Positions 1 to 5,025 of a stretch of 6,384 nucleotides of DNA are shown piece by piece. The DNA is taken from positions 1 through 6,384 of the forward strand of contig JAQGNA010000040.1 in NCBI GenBank assembly GCA_028292075.1. Direction: 5' to 3'. Below the pieces are notes generated by a model. The model was given only the letters and a program-made list of their open reading frames with translations, did not search any database and was not told where the DNA came from. Position 1 is the first letter of the stretch. Every line of letters starts with the position of its first letter. The translations under genes and the position numbers were made by a program. Source of the stretch: Rhodoferax sp. (GTDB lineage: Bacteria; Pseudomonadota; Gammaproteobacteria; Burkholderiales; Burkholderiaceae).

Positions 1-201
1 CCCCGTTCGGTGGCTTTCAAGGCCGGCATCGCACGATCGCTGCGGCAGCAGGTCTGGCCGCTGATCGAGAGCGGAAAGATCAAACCCGTCGTCCACAGCG
101 TCTTTGAAGCGGACCCGGGGCAGGGCGACAGCGGCGCGGCGCAAGCCCATGCGCTGATGGAGTCGAATCAGCATGTTGGCAAGATTGTTTTGACCTGGTG
201 A
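1..201 (+). CDS. NAD(P)H-quinone oxidoreductase, PIG3/QOR-like (C-terminal fragment)
   Basis: Only the last 66 residues are in the window; the reading frame is open through position 1, so the start lies upstream. The fragment matches the C-terminal end of the medium-chain dehydrogenase/reductase superfamily, quinone oxidoreductase branch (PIG3/TP53I3-like). The family reads as a basic helix with R-S-V-x-F-K near its start, then [13 protein letters not shown], then A-H-A-L-M-E-S, ending H-V-G-K-I-V-L. Members reduce quinones or similar carbonyl compounds with NAD(P)H and are cytosolic; the nucleotide-binding part is outside the window. Between V-F and A-A-Q-A-H the protein has about six more residues ([10 protein letters not shown]) than I would expect from relatives. 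The stop codon is 4 nt before the tpiA start, so the two are probably cotranscribed. The family is well supported, but the substrate cannot be told. Confidence 0.8.
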   Translation, partial: PRSVAFKAGIARSLRQQVWPLIESGKIKPVVHSVFEADPGQGDSGAAQAHALMESNQHVGKIVLTW

Positions 202-205
202 TGTC

Positions 206-949
206 ATGAAAAAGAAGCTGATTGCGGGAAACTGGAAGATGAACGGCGGCCTGGCCTTCAACGAGGCGCTGGTGCGCTCGGTGCTGGCCGGCATGCCTGC
301 GGAGGGTGGCGACGTTGCCGTGTGCGTGCCCAGCCCCTACCTCGCGCAGTTGCAGGGCCTGCTGGCCGGCACGAACGTCGCCTTGGGCGCGCAGGACATC
401 TCTCAGCATGAATCGGGTGCCTACACCGGCGAGGTGTCGGCGGCCATGTTGAAGGAGTTCGGCGCACGCTATGCCATCGTCGGGCATTCCGAGCGGCGGC
501 AGTACCACGGTGAAACCGATGCCGTGGTGGCCGCGAAGACGGCACGGGCACTGGCCTCCGGTGTCACGCCGATCGTCTGTGTCGGCGAGACGCTGGCGGA
601 GCGCGAGGCCGGCAAGACCGAAGAGACGGTCAAGCGGCAACTCGCCGCCGTCATCCATGTCAACGGCCATTGCATCAGCGAAATCGTGGTCGCGTACGAA
701 CCCGTGTGGGCCATCGGCACCGGCAAAACCGCCACGCCGGAGGAAGCGCAGCTGGTGCATGCCGTGCTTCGCGCGCAGTTGCATGCCGCAACCGACCGAT
801 CGGCGCAGATGCGCATCCTCTACGGCGGCAGCATGAACGCGGCCAATGCCGCCCAGCTGCTGGCCCAGCCCGACATTGACGGCGGTCTGATCGGCGGCGC
901 GGCGCTGAAGGCGCCCGACTTCCTGAGCATCGTGGCCGCTGCGGCCTGA
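206..949 (+). CDS. tpiA: Triosephosphate isomerase
   Basis: Interconverts dihydroxyacetone phosphate and D-glyceraldehyde 3-phosphate in glycolysis and gluconeogenesis; a cytosolic TIM-barrel dimer. The 247-residue product has the usual family length. Visible active-site residues are Asn9 and Lys11 in A-G-N-W-K-M-N, the electrophile His94 in I-V-G-H-S-E-R-R, and the catalytic base Glu165 in [12 protein letters not shown]. The last of these runs directly into flexible loop 6 (about residues 166-177). Phosphate-binding segments Y-G-G-S-M (206-210) and G-L-I-G-G-A-A-L (227-234) are intact. The ATG at 206 gives the canonical N-terminus. The ribosome site is weak: GGTGAT overlaps the stop of the upstream gene only 3 nt from the start, which suggests translational coupling. 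The C-terminus ends in a run of alanines. No active-site residue is missing. Confidence 0.98.
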   Translation: MKKKLIAGNWKMNGGLAFNEALVRSVLAGMPAEGGDVAVCVPSPYLAQLQGLLAGTNVALGAQDISQHESGAYTGEVSAAMLKEFGARYAIVGHSERRQYHGETDAVVAAKTARALASGVTPIVCVGETLAEREAGKTEETVKRQLAAVIHVNGHCISEIVVAYEPVWAIGTGKTATPEEAQLVHAVLRAQLHAATDRSAQMRILYGGSMNAANAAQLLAQPDIDGGLIGGAALKAPDFLSIVAAAA

Positions 950-987
950 TCGCTTGTCCTTGTTTTGAACTTGAACGCGTTAGTTTT

Positions 988-992
988 AGGAG
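988..992 (+). promoter_or_regulatory. Shine-Dalgarno of secG
   Basis: AGGAG sits 7 nt upstream of the secG ATG at 1000. It is the strongest ribosome-binding site in the window and fixes the secG start. The surrounding 50-nt gap (950-999) contains a tandem TTGAAC TTGAAC (965-976), but no -10 box at acceptable spacing, so I do not call a promoter there. Confidence 0.8.
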
Positions 993-999
993 TATTGAG

Positions 1000-1401
1000 A
1001 TGAATGTGATGTTGACCGTCCTATTGGCTGTGCAGATCATTGCCGCGCTGGGCATGATCGGTTTGATCCTGGTGCAGCATGGCAAAGGTGCCGACATGGG
1101 CGCAGCCTTTGGCAGCGGCGGCTCGGGAAGCCTGTTTGGCGCCAGTGGCAGTGCCAACTTTTTGTCGCGTACCACGGGCGTCCTGGCGGCTGTGTTCTTC
1201 GTCTGCACGCTGGCGCTCGCCTACTTCGGCAATGCCCGCCCCGCCAGCTCCGGCAGCGTGCTCGAGCGCGCTGGCGCGACTTCGCCCGCAGGGTCCGGTA
1301 CCGCTGCAGGCCAGATTCCCGGCTCGTCGGCACCTGCTGTCGGGGTTCCGGTTGCGCCGGCCGTGCCAGCTTCGGGCGCAGGGCAGATTCCGACCAAATA
1401 A
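1000..1401 (+). CDS. secG: Protein translocase subunit SecG
   Basis: Small inner-membrane subunit of the SecYEG channel; it assists SecA-driven protein export. The product has 133 residues, against about 110 in E. coli. There are two predicted membrane segments, about residues 4-25 and 57-78. Between them is the conserved glycine-rich cytoplasmic loop V-Q-H-G-K-G-A-D-M-G, continuing G-S-G-G-S-G-S-L-F-G-A-S-G and ending in S-A-N-F-L-S-R-T-T-G, which is diagnostic for SecG. After about residue 80 comes a low-complexity Ala/Pro/Gly/Ser tail with two G-Q-I-P motifs (104-107 and 128-131); such tails are common and poorly conserved in betaproteobacterial SecG. The gene follows tpiA by 50 nt and has its own strong ribosome site. 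The tpiA-secG-tRNA-Leu-nuo order is familiar from betaproteobacteria. Confidence 0.96.
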   Translation: MNVMLTVLLAVQIIAALGMIGLILVQHGKGADMGAAFGSGGSGSLFGASGSANFLSRTTGVLAAVFFVCTLALAYFGNARPASSGSVLERAGATSPAGSGTAAGQIPGSSAPAVGVPVAPAVPASGAGQIPTK

Positions 1402-1408
1402 TCTGTGA

Positions 1409-1445
1409 GGAAATTGGCACCTCTTCCAGAAAAGAGGGTGTTTCC
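1409..1445 (+). terminator. Imperfect stem-loop after secG (possible terminator)
   Basis: CACCTCTT (1418-1425) pairs with AAGAGGGTG (1432-1440) around the loop CCAGAA, with one bulged G. The stem can extend outward because GGAAA (1409-1413) pairs with TTTCC (1441-1445), leaving TTGG unpaired on the left side. It starts 8 nt after the secG stop. Only three T residues follow the inner stem, so it is a poor intrinsic terminator by sequence. It could instead protect a 3' end or mark a processing site before the tRNA. The pairing is seen directly; the function is inferred. Confidence 0.35.
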
Positions 1446-1461
1446 GGGTAAACTCGTAAGC

Positions 1462-1507
1462 TGTACGGAAAGCCAAAACCCTCAAGGTTCCTCATGCCAT
1501 CCGTACA
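1462..1507. repeat. 8-bp inverted repeat upstream of tRNA-Leu
   Basis: TGTACGGA (1462-1469) is matched exactly by TCCGTACA (1500-1507), 30 nt apart and ending 8 nt before the tRNA. Inside, AACC (1477-1480) and GGTT (1486-1489) can form a small second stem. It lies where a tRNA promoter or a 5' leader cleaved by RNase P would be expected. I could not find a convincing -35/-10 pair in 1402-1515, and an arm pair of this size could occur by chance. Confidence 0.4.
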
Positions 1508-1515
1508 AAAAAACC

Positions 1516-1600
1516 GCGGTCGTGGTGAAATTGGTAGACACGCTATCTTGAGGGGGTAGTGGCGAAAGCTGTGCGAGTTCGAGTCTCGCCGACCGCACCA
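1516..1600 (+). tRNA. tRNA-Leu (anticodon GAG)
   Basis: Complete 85-nt class II tRNA. The acceptor stem GCGGTCG (1516-1522) pairs perfectly with CGACCGC (1590-1596), followed by discriminator A (1597) and an encoded CCA (1598-1600). The D arm uses GTG (1525-1527) with CAC (1539-1541). The anticodon stem CTATC (1543-1547) pairs with GGTAG (1555-1559) with one T-G pair. The loop TTGAGGG places the anticodon GAG at 1550-1552, reading CUC and CUU leucine codons. The long variable arm folds as GGC-GAAA-GCT (1561-1570), as expected for leucine. The T arm is GCGAG/CTCGC around TTCGAGT. The discriminator A and the long variable arm both fit leucine identity. The gene lies 114 nt after secG and 57 nt before nuoA. 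Confidence 0.97.
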
Positions 1601-1607
1601 ACACAAA

Positions 1608-1635
1608 AGTTCGCCGGACATGTCTCCGGCGAACT
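1608..1635. repeat. Perfect 11-bp inverted repeat between tRNA-Leu and nuoA
   Basis: AGTTCGCCGGA (1608-1618) and TCCGGCGAACT (1625-1635) form a perfect 11-bp stem with the 6-nt loop CATGTC, 8 nt after the tRNA CCA end and 22 nt before the nuoA start. On the + strand it is followed by GAAGCGG, with no T run, so it does not look like a strong terminator for the tRNA. Read on the - strand, the same stem is followed by TTTTGTGTT, closer to an intrinsic terminator, but no reverse gene is seen to need it. It may set the tRNA 3' end and allow read-through into nuo, or stabilise the nuo leader. Confidence 0.7.
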
Positions 1636-1657
1636 GAAGCGGTGATAGAACTTCACG

Positions 1658-2017
1658 ATGAACCTCGACCAGTACCTCCCTGTCCTTTTGTTCATCCTGG
1701 TCGGTATTGGTGTCGGTGTGGCGCCCCAGGTGCTGGGTTACATCCTTGGGCCCAATCGCCCCGACAGCGCAAAAAACTCCCCTTACGAATGCGGCTTCGA
1801 GGCTTTTGAAGACGCCCGCATGAAGTTCGATGTCCGCTACTACCTGGTGGCCATTCTCTTCATTCTGTTCGATCTCGAAACCGCGTTCCTGATCCCTTGG
1901 GCCGCCGCGTTCAAGGAGATCGGCCTGCTGGGTTTTCTCTTCGGCCTGGAGTTCGTCGCCGTGCTCACGTTCGGATTCATCTACATGTGGAAAAAGGGCG
2001 CCCTGGACTGGGAGTAA
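1658..2017 (+). CDS. nuoA: NADH-quinone oxidoreductase subunit A
   Basis: Inner-membrane subunit of complex I at the junction between the peripheral and membrane arms, equivalent to mitochondrial ND3. The 119-residue product has three predicted membrane helices, about residues 5-30, 61-85 and 88-111. The long loop between helices 1 and 2 carries the signature S-P-Y-E-C-G-F-E with Cys45, the position of the ND3 loop cysteine. Helix 2 holds the conserved acidic pair Asp72 and Glu74 in L-F-D-L-E-T-A-F-L, and Glu98 lies in helix 3. The protein ends D-W-E, as is usual in betaproteobacteria. It is the first gene of the nuo operon. Its ribosome site is weak; the best candidate is GGTGAT at 1641-1646, 11 nt before the ATG. 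Confidence 0.97.
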   Translation: MNLDQYLPVLLFILVGIGVGVAPQVLGYILGPNRPDSAKNSPYECGFEAFEDARMKFDVRYYLVAILFILFDLETAFLIPWAAAFKEIGLLGFLFGLEFVAVLTFGFIYMWKKGALDWE

Positions 2018-2021
2018 TCAG

Positions 2022-2501
2022 ATGATTGAAGGTGTATTCAAAGAAGGCTTTGTGACCACGAGCTACGACTCGGTGGTGAACTGGGCCAAGACGGGATCAC
2101 TCTGGCCGATGACTTTCGGCCTTGCGTGCTGCGCGGTCGAGATGATGCATGCCGCCGCGGCGCGTTACGACATCGGGCGCTTCGGCTCCGAAGTTTTCCG
2201 CGCAAGCCCGCGCCAGTCCGATCTCATGATCGTTGCGGGCACGCTCTGCAACAAGATGGCACCCGCGCTGCGCAAGGTCTACGACCAGATGTCGGAGCCC
2301 CGCTGGGTGCTGTCGATGGGTTCATGCGCCAATGGGGGCGGCTACTACCACTACAGTTATTCGGTGGTGCGCGGCTGCGACCGCATCGTGCCGGTCGACG
2401 TCTATGTACCGGGCTGCCCGCCCACTGCCGAGGCATTGCTCTACGGCATCATTCAGCTGCAGCAAAAGATTCGCCGCACCAATACGATCGCCCGGGACTA
2501 A
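2022..2501 (+). CDS. nuoB: NADH-quinone oxidoreductase subunit B (N2 cluster)
   Basis: Peripheral-arm subunit that carries the terminal [4Fe-4S] cluster N2, which passes electrons to quinone (PSST in mitochondria). The 159-residue product shows all four ligands: tandem Cys36-Cys37 in [10 protein letters not shown], Cys102 in M-G-S-C-A-N-G-G-G, and Cys132 in V-P-G-C-P-P. The [16 protein letters not shown] segment (53-68) is typical of the family. The ATG at 2022 follows the nuoA stop by 4 nt, and GGGAG (2010-2014) inside the end of nuoA serves as ribosome site. The N-terminus [10 protein letters not shown] matches what I recall for comamonad NuoB. Confidence 0.98.
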   Translation: MIEGVFKEGFVTTSYDSVVNWAKTGSLWPMTFGLACCAVEMMHAAAARYDIGRFGSEVFRASPRQSDLMIVAGTLCNKMAPALRKVYDQMSEPRWVLSMGSCANGGGYYHYSYSVVRGCDRIVPVDVYVPGCPPTAEALLYGIIQLQQKIRRTNTIARD

Positions 2502-2509
2502 AGGTCGCC

Positions 2510-3118
2510 ATGTCTGATGTTGCCATTCACCCCGACGCCCTCAAGGCGACGGTCGCTGCCACGCTGGGCGACAAAGCCCGGCGTGTTTCCGTTGCGTTGA
2601 GCGAAGTCACCGTCGTCGTCGATGCGGTGCATTACCTCGAGGTCATGCAGACCCTGAAGGATGCGCCGGGCTGCCAGTTCGAGCAGCTCATCGACCTGTG
2701 CGGCGTCGACTATTCCGCCTACAAGGACGACAACTGGGACGGCCCCCGCTACTGCGTGGTGTCGCATCTGTTGTCGCTCAGCCTGAATCAGCGTGTGCGC
2801 GTCAAGGTGTTCTGCCCGGACAACGACTTTCCGGTCGTCGCCTCGGTGATGGGCATATGGAGTGCCGTGAACTGGTTCGAGCGCGAGGCCTTCGACCTGT
2901 TCGGTATCGTCTTCGACGGGCACAACGATCTGCGCCGCATCCTCACCGACTACGGCTTCGTGGGCCACCCGTTCCGCAAAGACTTTCCGGTCACGGGGCA
3001 TGTCGAAATGCGCTATGACGCCGAACGTCGCCGCGTTGTCTACGAGCCGGTGACCATCGAGCCACGTGAGCTCATTCCGCGCATCATCCGCGAAGACAAG
3101 TACGGGGGTCGCAAGTGA
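2510..3118 (+). CDS. nuoC: NADH-quinone oxidoreductase subunit C (30 kDa, unfused)
   Basis: Peripheral-arm subunit of complex I with no cofactor; it helps hold NuoD and NuoB. The product has 202 residues. The family signature is at residues 124-160: [10 protein letters not shown], then [10 protein letters not shown] and G-H-P-F-R-K-D-F-P. It is a separate gene, whereas E. coli carries a NuoCD fusion. The open frame runs far upstream inside nuoB, but the real start is the ATG at 2510: it follows AAAGG (2500-2504) by 5 nt, lies 8 nt after the nuoB stop, and gives the expected family length. In the usual F-D-G-H-P-D-L motif this protein has Asn139 in place of Pro, probably a lineage variant. A 114-nt gap follows. 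Confidence 0.97.
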   Translation: MSDVAIHPDALKATVAATLGDKARRVSVALSEVTVVVDAVHYLEVMQTLKDAPGCQFEQLIDLCGVDYSAYKDDNWDGPRYCVVSHLLSLSLNQRVRVKVFCPDNDFPVVASVMGIWSAVNWFEREAFDLFGIVFDGHNDLRRILTDYGFVGHPFRKDFPVTGHVEMRYDAERRRVVYEPVTIEPRELIPRIIREDKYGGRK

Positions 3119-3232
3119 TCCATCGCGCATGCGCCGTCGGCGCTTTCCCCGCAAGGGGCCAACACCAGTGGTCCGGTCCGGTCTGCTCCGCTGTGTTCCC
3201 TGAAATGAGCCTTCCCCTCGGTGGACGTTGCC
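3119..3232. other. nuoC-nuoD intergenic region with small GC-rich stem-loops
   Basis: This 114-nt stretch is the only real gap within the nuo genes here; the others are 4-8 nt or overlap. It contains GCGCC-GTC-GGCGC (3131-3143) and, 3 nt later, CCCC-GCAA-GGGG (3147-3158, with a GNRA-type tetraloop). The palindrome GCGCATGCGC (3125-3134) overlaps the first. A tandem GGTCC GGTCC GGTCT follows at 3170-3184. No gene, promoter or terminator with a T run is visible. Possible roles are a short dispersed intergenic repeat, an mRNA-stabilising or processing element, or plain spacer. None can be chosen from sequence alone. Confidence 0.55.
3220..3225 (+). promoter_or_regulatory. Shine-Dalgarno that decides the nuoD start
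   Basis: GGTGGA lies 7 nt upstream of the ATG at 3233. An in-frame GTG at 3221 would add four residues (M-D-V-A), but it falls inside this ribosome site. The ATG also gives the canonical NuoD N-terminus, so 3233 is preferred. Confidence 0.7.
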
Positions 3233-4486
3233 ATGGCTGAGATCAAGAACTACACCCTCAACTTCGGACCGCAGCACCCTGCGGCCCACGGCGTGTTGCG
3301 TCTGGTGCTGGAGCTCGACGGCGAAGTCGTCCAGCGCGCCGACCCGCACATCGGCCTGCTGCACCGCGCCACCGAGAAGCTGGCCGAAAGCAAGACCTTC
3401 ATCCAGTCGTTGCCCTACATGGACCGGCTGGACTATGTCTCGATGATGTGCAACGAGCATGCCTACTGCCTTGCCATCGAGAAGCTGCTCGGCCTTGAAG
3501 TGCCGATCCGTGCGCAATACATCCGCGTCATGTTCGCGGAGATTACCCGGATGCTGAACCACCTGATGTGGCTCGGCTCGCATGGCAACGACTGTGGCAG
3601 CTCGACCATCCTCATCTACGCGTTCCGCGAGCGCGAAGACTTGTTCGACATGTACGAAGCTGTCTCCGGTGCCCGCATGCACGCTGCCTACTTCCGGCCG
3701 GGCGGCGTCTACCGCGACCTGCCCGACGCAATGCCGCAGTACAAGGTCAGCAAGATCAAGAACGCCCGTGCACTCGCGGCCATGAACGAGAACCGCCAGG
3801 GTTCGTTGCTCGACTTCATCGACGACTTCACCAAGCGGTTCCCGACCTACCTTGCCGAGTACCACACGCTGCTGACGGACAACCGCATCTGGAAACAGCG
3901 CACCGTTGGCGTCGGCGTGATGGCGCCTGACCGGGCTGTTAACCTGGGCATGACCGGCCCCATGCTGCGCGGCTCGGGCATCGCCTGGGACCTGCGCAAG
4001 AAGCAGCCGTACGACGTGTACGACCGCATGGATTTCGACATTCCTCTCGGCAAGACGGGCGACTGCTACGACCGCTACCTCGTCCGCATGGAAGAGATGA
4101 ACCAGTCGAACCGCATCATCAAGCAGTGCGTCGACTGGCTGCGCGTGAACCCCGGACCGGTCATCACCGACAACCACAAGGTGGCGCCGCCATCGCGTGA
4201 ATCGATGAAGTCCAACATGGAAGAGCTGATCCACCACTTCAAGCTCTTCACCGAAGGCTTCCACGTGCCTGAAGGCGAGGCGTATGCCGCCGTCGAGCAT
4301 CCCAAGGGCGAATTCGGCATCTACCTGATCAGCGACGGTGCCAACAAGCCCTACCGCCTGAAAATCCGCCCGCCGGGCTTCGTACACCTTGCCGCGCTGG
4401 ACGAAATGACCCGCGGCCACATGATCGCCGATGCGGTGGCCATCATCGGCACCTTGGACATTGTGTTTGGAGAGATTGACCGATGA
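3233..4486 (+). CDS. nuoD: NADH-quinone oxidoreductase subunit D (49 kDa)
   Basis: Peripheral-arm subunit that forms most of the ubiquinone pocket with NuoB; it is related to the large subunit of [NiFe] hydrogenases without the metal site. From the ATG at 3233 the product has 417 residues, the usual length. The N-terminal loop [10 protein letters not shown] (11-20) includes His19, and Tyr68 lies in R-L-D-Y-V-S-M-M. Their separation of 49 residues matches the quinone-binding His59/Tyr108 pair of the bovine 49-kDa subunit. Other family blocks are G-L-L-H-R-A-T-E-K (41-49), [11 protein letters not shown] (149-159) and the C-terminal D-I-V-F-G-E-I-D-R. It follows the 114-nt gap after nuoC and overlaps nuoE by ATGA. 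Nothing is missing. Confidence 0.98.
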   Translation: MAEIKNYTLNFGPQHPAAHGVLRLVLELDGEVVQRADPHIGLLHRATEKLAESKTFIQSLPYMDRLDYVSMMCNEHAYCLAIEKLLGLEVPIRAQYIRVMFAEITRMLNHLMWLGSHGNDCGSSTILIYAFREREDLFDMYEAVSGARMHAAYFRPGGVYRDLPDAMPQYKVSKIKNARALAAMNENRQGSLLDFIDDFTKRFPTYLAEYHTLLTDNRIWKQRTVGVGVMAPDRAVNLGMTGPMLRGSGIAWDLRKKQPYDVYDRMDFDIPLGKTGDCYDRYLVRMEEMNQSNRIIKQCVDWLRVNPGPVITDNHKVAPPSRESMKSNMEELIHHFKLFTEGFHVPEGEAYAAVEHPKGEFGIYLISDGANKPYRLKIRPPGFVHLAALDEMTRGHMIADAVAIIGTLDIVFGEIDR

Positions 4487-5025
4487 GCACCCACGACGTG
4501 CCTGAGACGACGCTGCCGCTGTCACCAGCGCTGCTGTCGTTGTTCGATCGCGAAGTCGCGAAATACCCCGCCGACCAGAAGCAGTCGGCCGTGATGGCTT
4601 GCCTGACCATCGTGCAGCGTGAGCACGGCCATGTCAGCGTCGACCACGAGCGCCAGATCGCCGACTACCTGCTGATGCCGACGATCGCGGTGCATGAAGT
4701 CACCACGTTCTACAACATGTACAACCAGCATCGGGTCGGCGCTTACAAGCTGAATGTTTGCACCAACCTGCCATGCCAGCTGCGCGATGGCGCGGTGGCA
4801 CTGAAGCACCTCGAGAAAAAGCTGGGCATCGAGATGGGCGGCACCACGCCCGACGGTCTGTTCACGTTGCAGCAGAGCGAATGCCTGGGCGCTTGCGCCG
4901 ATTCGCCGGTGCTGCTGGTCAACGACCTCACGATGTGCAGCTTCATGAGCAACGAGAAACTCGACCAGTTGATCGACGGCTTGCGCGCGGCAGGCCCGGC
5001 CCCCACGAAAGGTCAGCCATCATGA
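4483..5025 (+). CDS. nuoE: NADH-quinone oxidoreductase subunit E (24 kDa, N1a cluster)
   Basis: Part of the NADH dehydrogenase module at the tip of complex I; it has a thioredoxin-like fold that carries the [2Fe-2S] cluster N1a. The product has 180 residues, slightly longer than the 166 of E. coli. The cluster ligands are Cys93 and Cys98 (C-T-N-L-P-C) and Cys134 and Cys138 (C-L-G-A-C), the family pattern. The helical N-terminal part includes E-V-T-T-F-Y-N-M-Y (72-80). The last ten or so residues ([10 protein letters not shown]) are low complexity. The start ATG overlaps the nuoD stop (ATGA at 4483-4486), and GGAGAG (4469-4474) is 8 nt upstream. The end overlaps the nuoF start in the same way, so nuoD, nuoE and nuoF are likely translationally coupled. 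Confidence 0.98.
   Translation: MSTHDVPETTLPLSPALLSLFDREVAKYPADQKQSAVMACLTIVQREHGHVSVDHERQIADYLLMPTIAVHEVTTFYNMYNQHRVGAYKLNVCTNLPCQLRDGAVALKHLEKKLGIEMGGTTPDGLFTLQQSECLGACADSPVLLVNDLTMCSFMSNEKLDQLIDGLRAAGPAPTKGQPS

Noticed and set aside
80..784. 234-codon reverse-strand open frame opposite the oxidoreductase end and tpiA
   Set aside because: Antisense of a certain tpiA gene, His/Arg/Gly-rich with no family resemblance.
934..946. GGCCGC-T-GCGGCC palindrome at the end of tpiA, possible terminator
   Set aside because: It encodes the terminal alanine run of tpiA. The perfect form leaves a one-base loop, the realistic stem is only 4 bp, and no T run follows closely.
965..976. Tandem TTGAAC TTGAAC as -35 elements for a secG promoter
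   Set aside because: No -10 hexamer lies 16-18 nt downstream before the secG ribosome site.
3205..3240. 11-codon upstream open frame ([11 protein letters not shown]) overlapping the nuoD start
   Set aside because: No ribosome site precedes its ATG, the peptide shows no regulatory feature, and short frames like this arise by chance.
2498..4525. 675-codon open frame on the reverse strand opposite nuoC and nuoD
   Set aside because: It lies opposite two certain genes and across their intergenic gap. Its translation is rich in Val, Asp, His, Arg and Ala with no recognisable domain, typical of the antisense shadow of GC-rich coding sequence. No start or ribosome site stands out.
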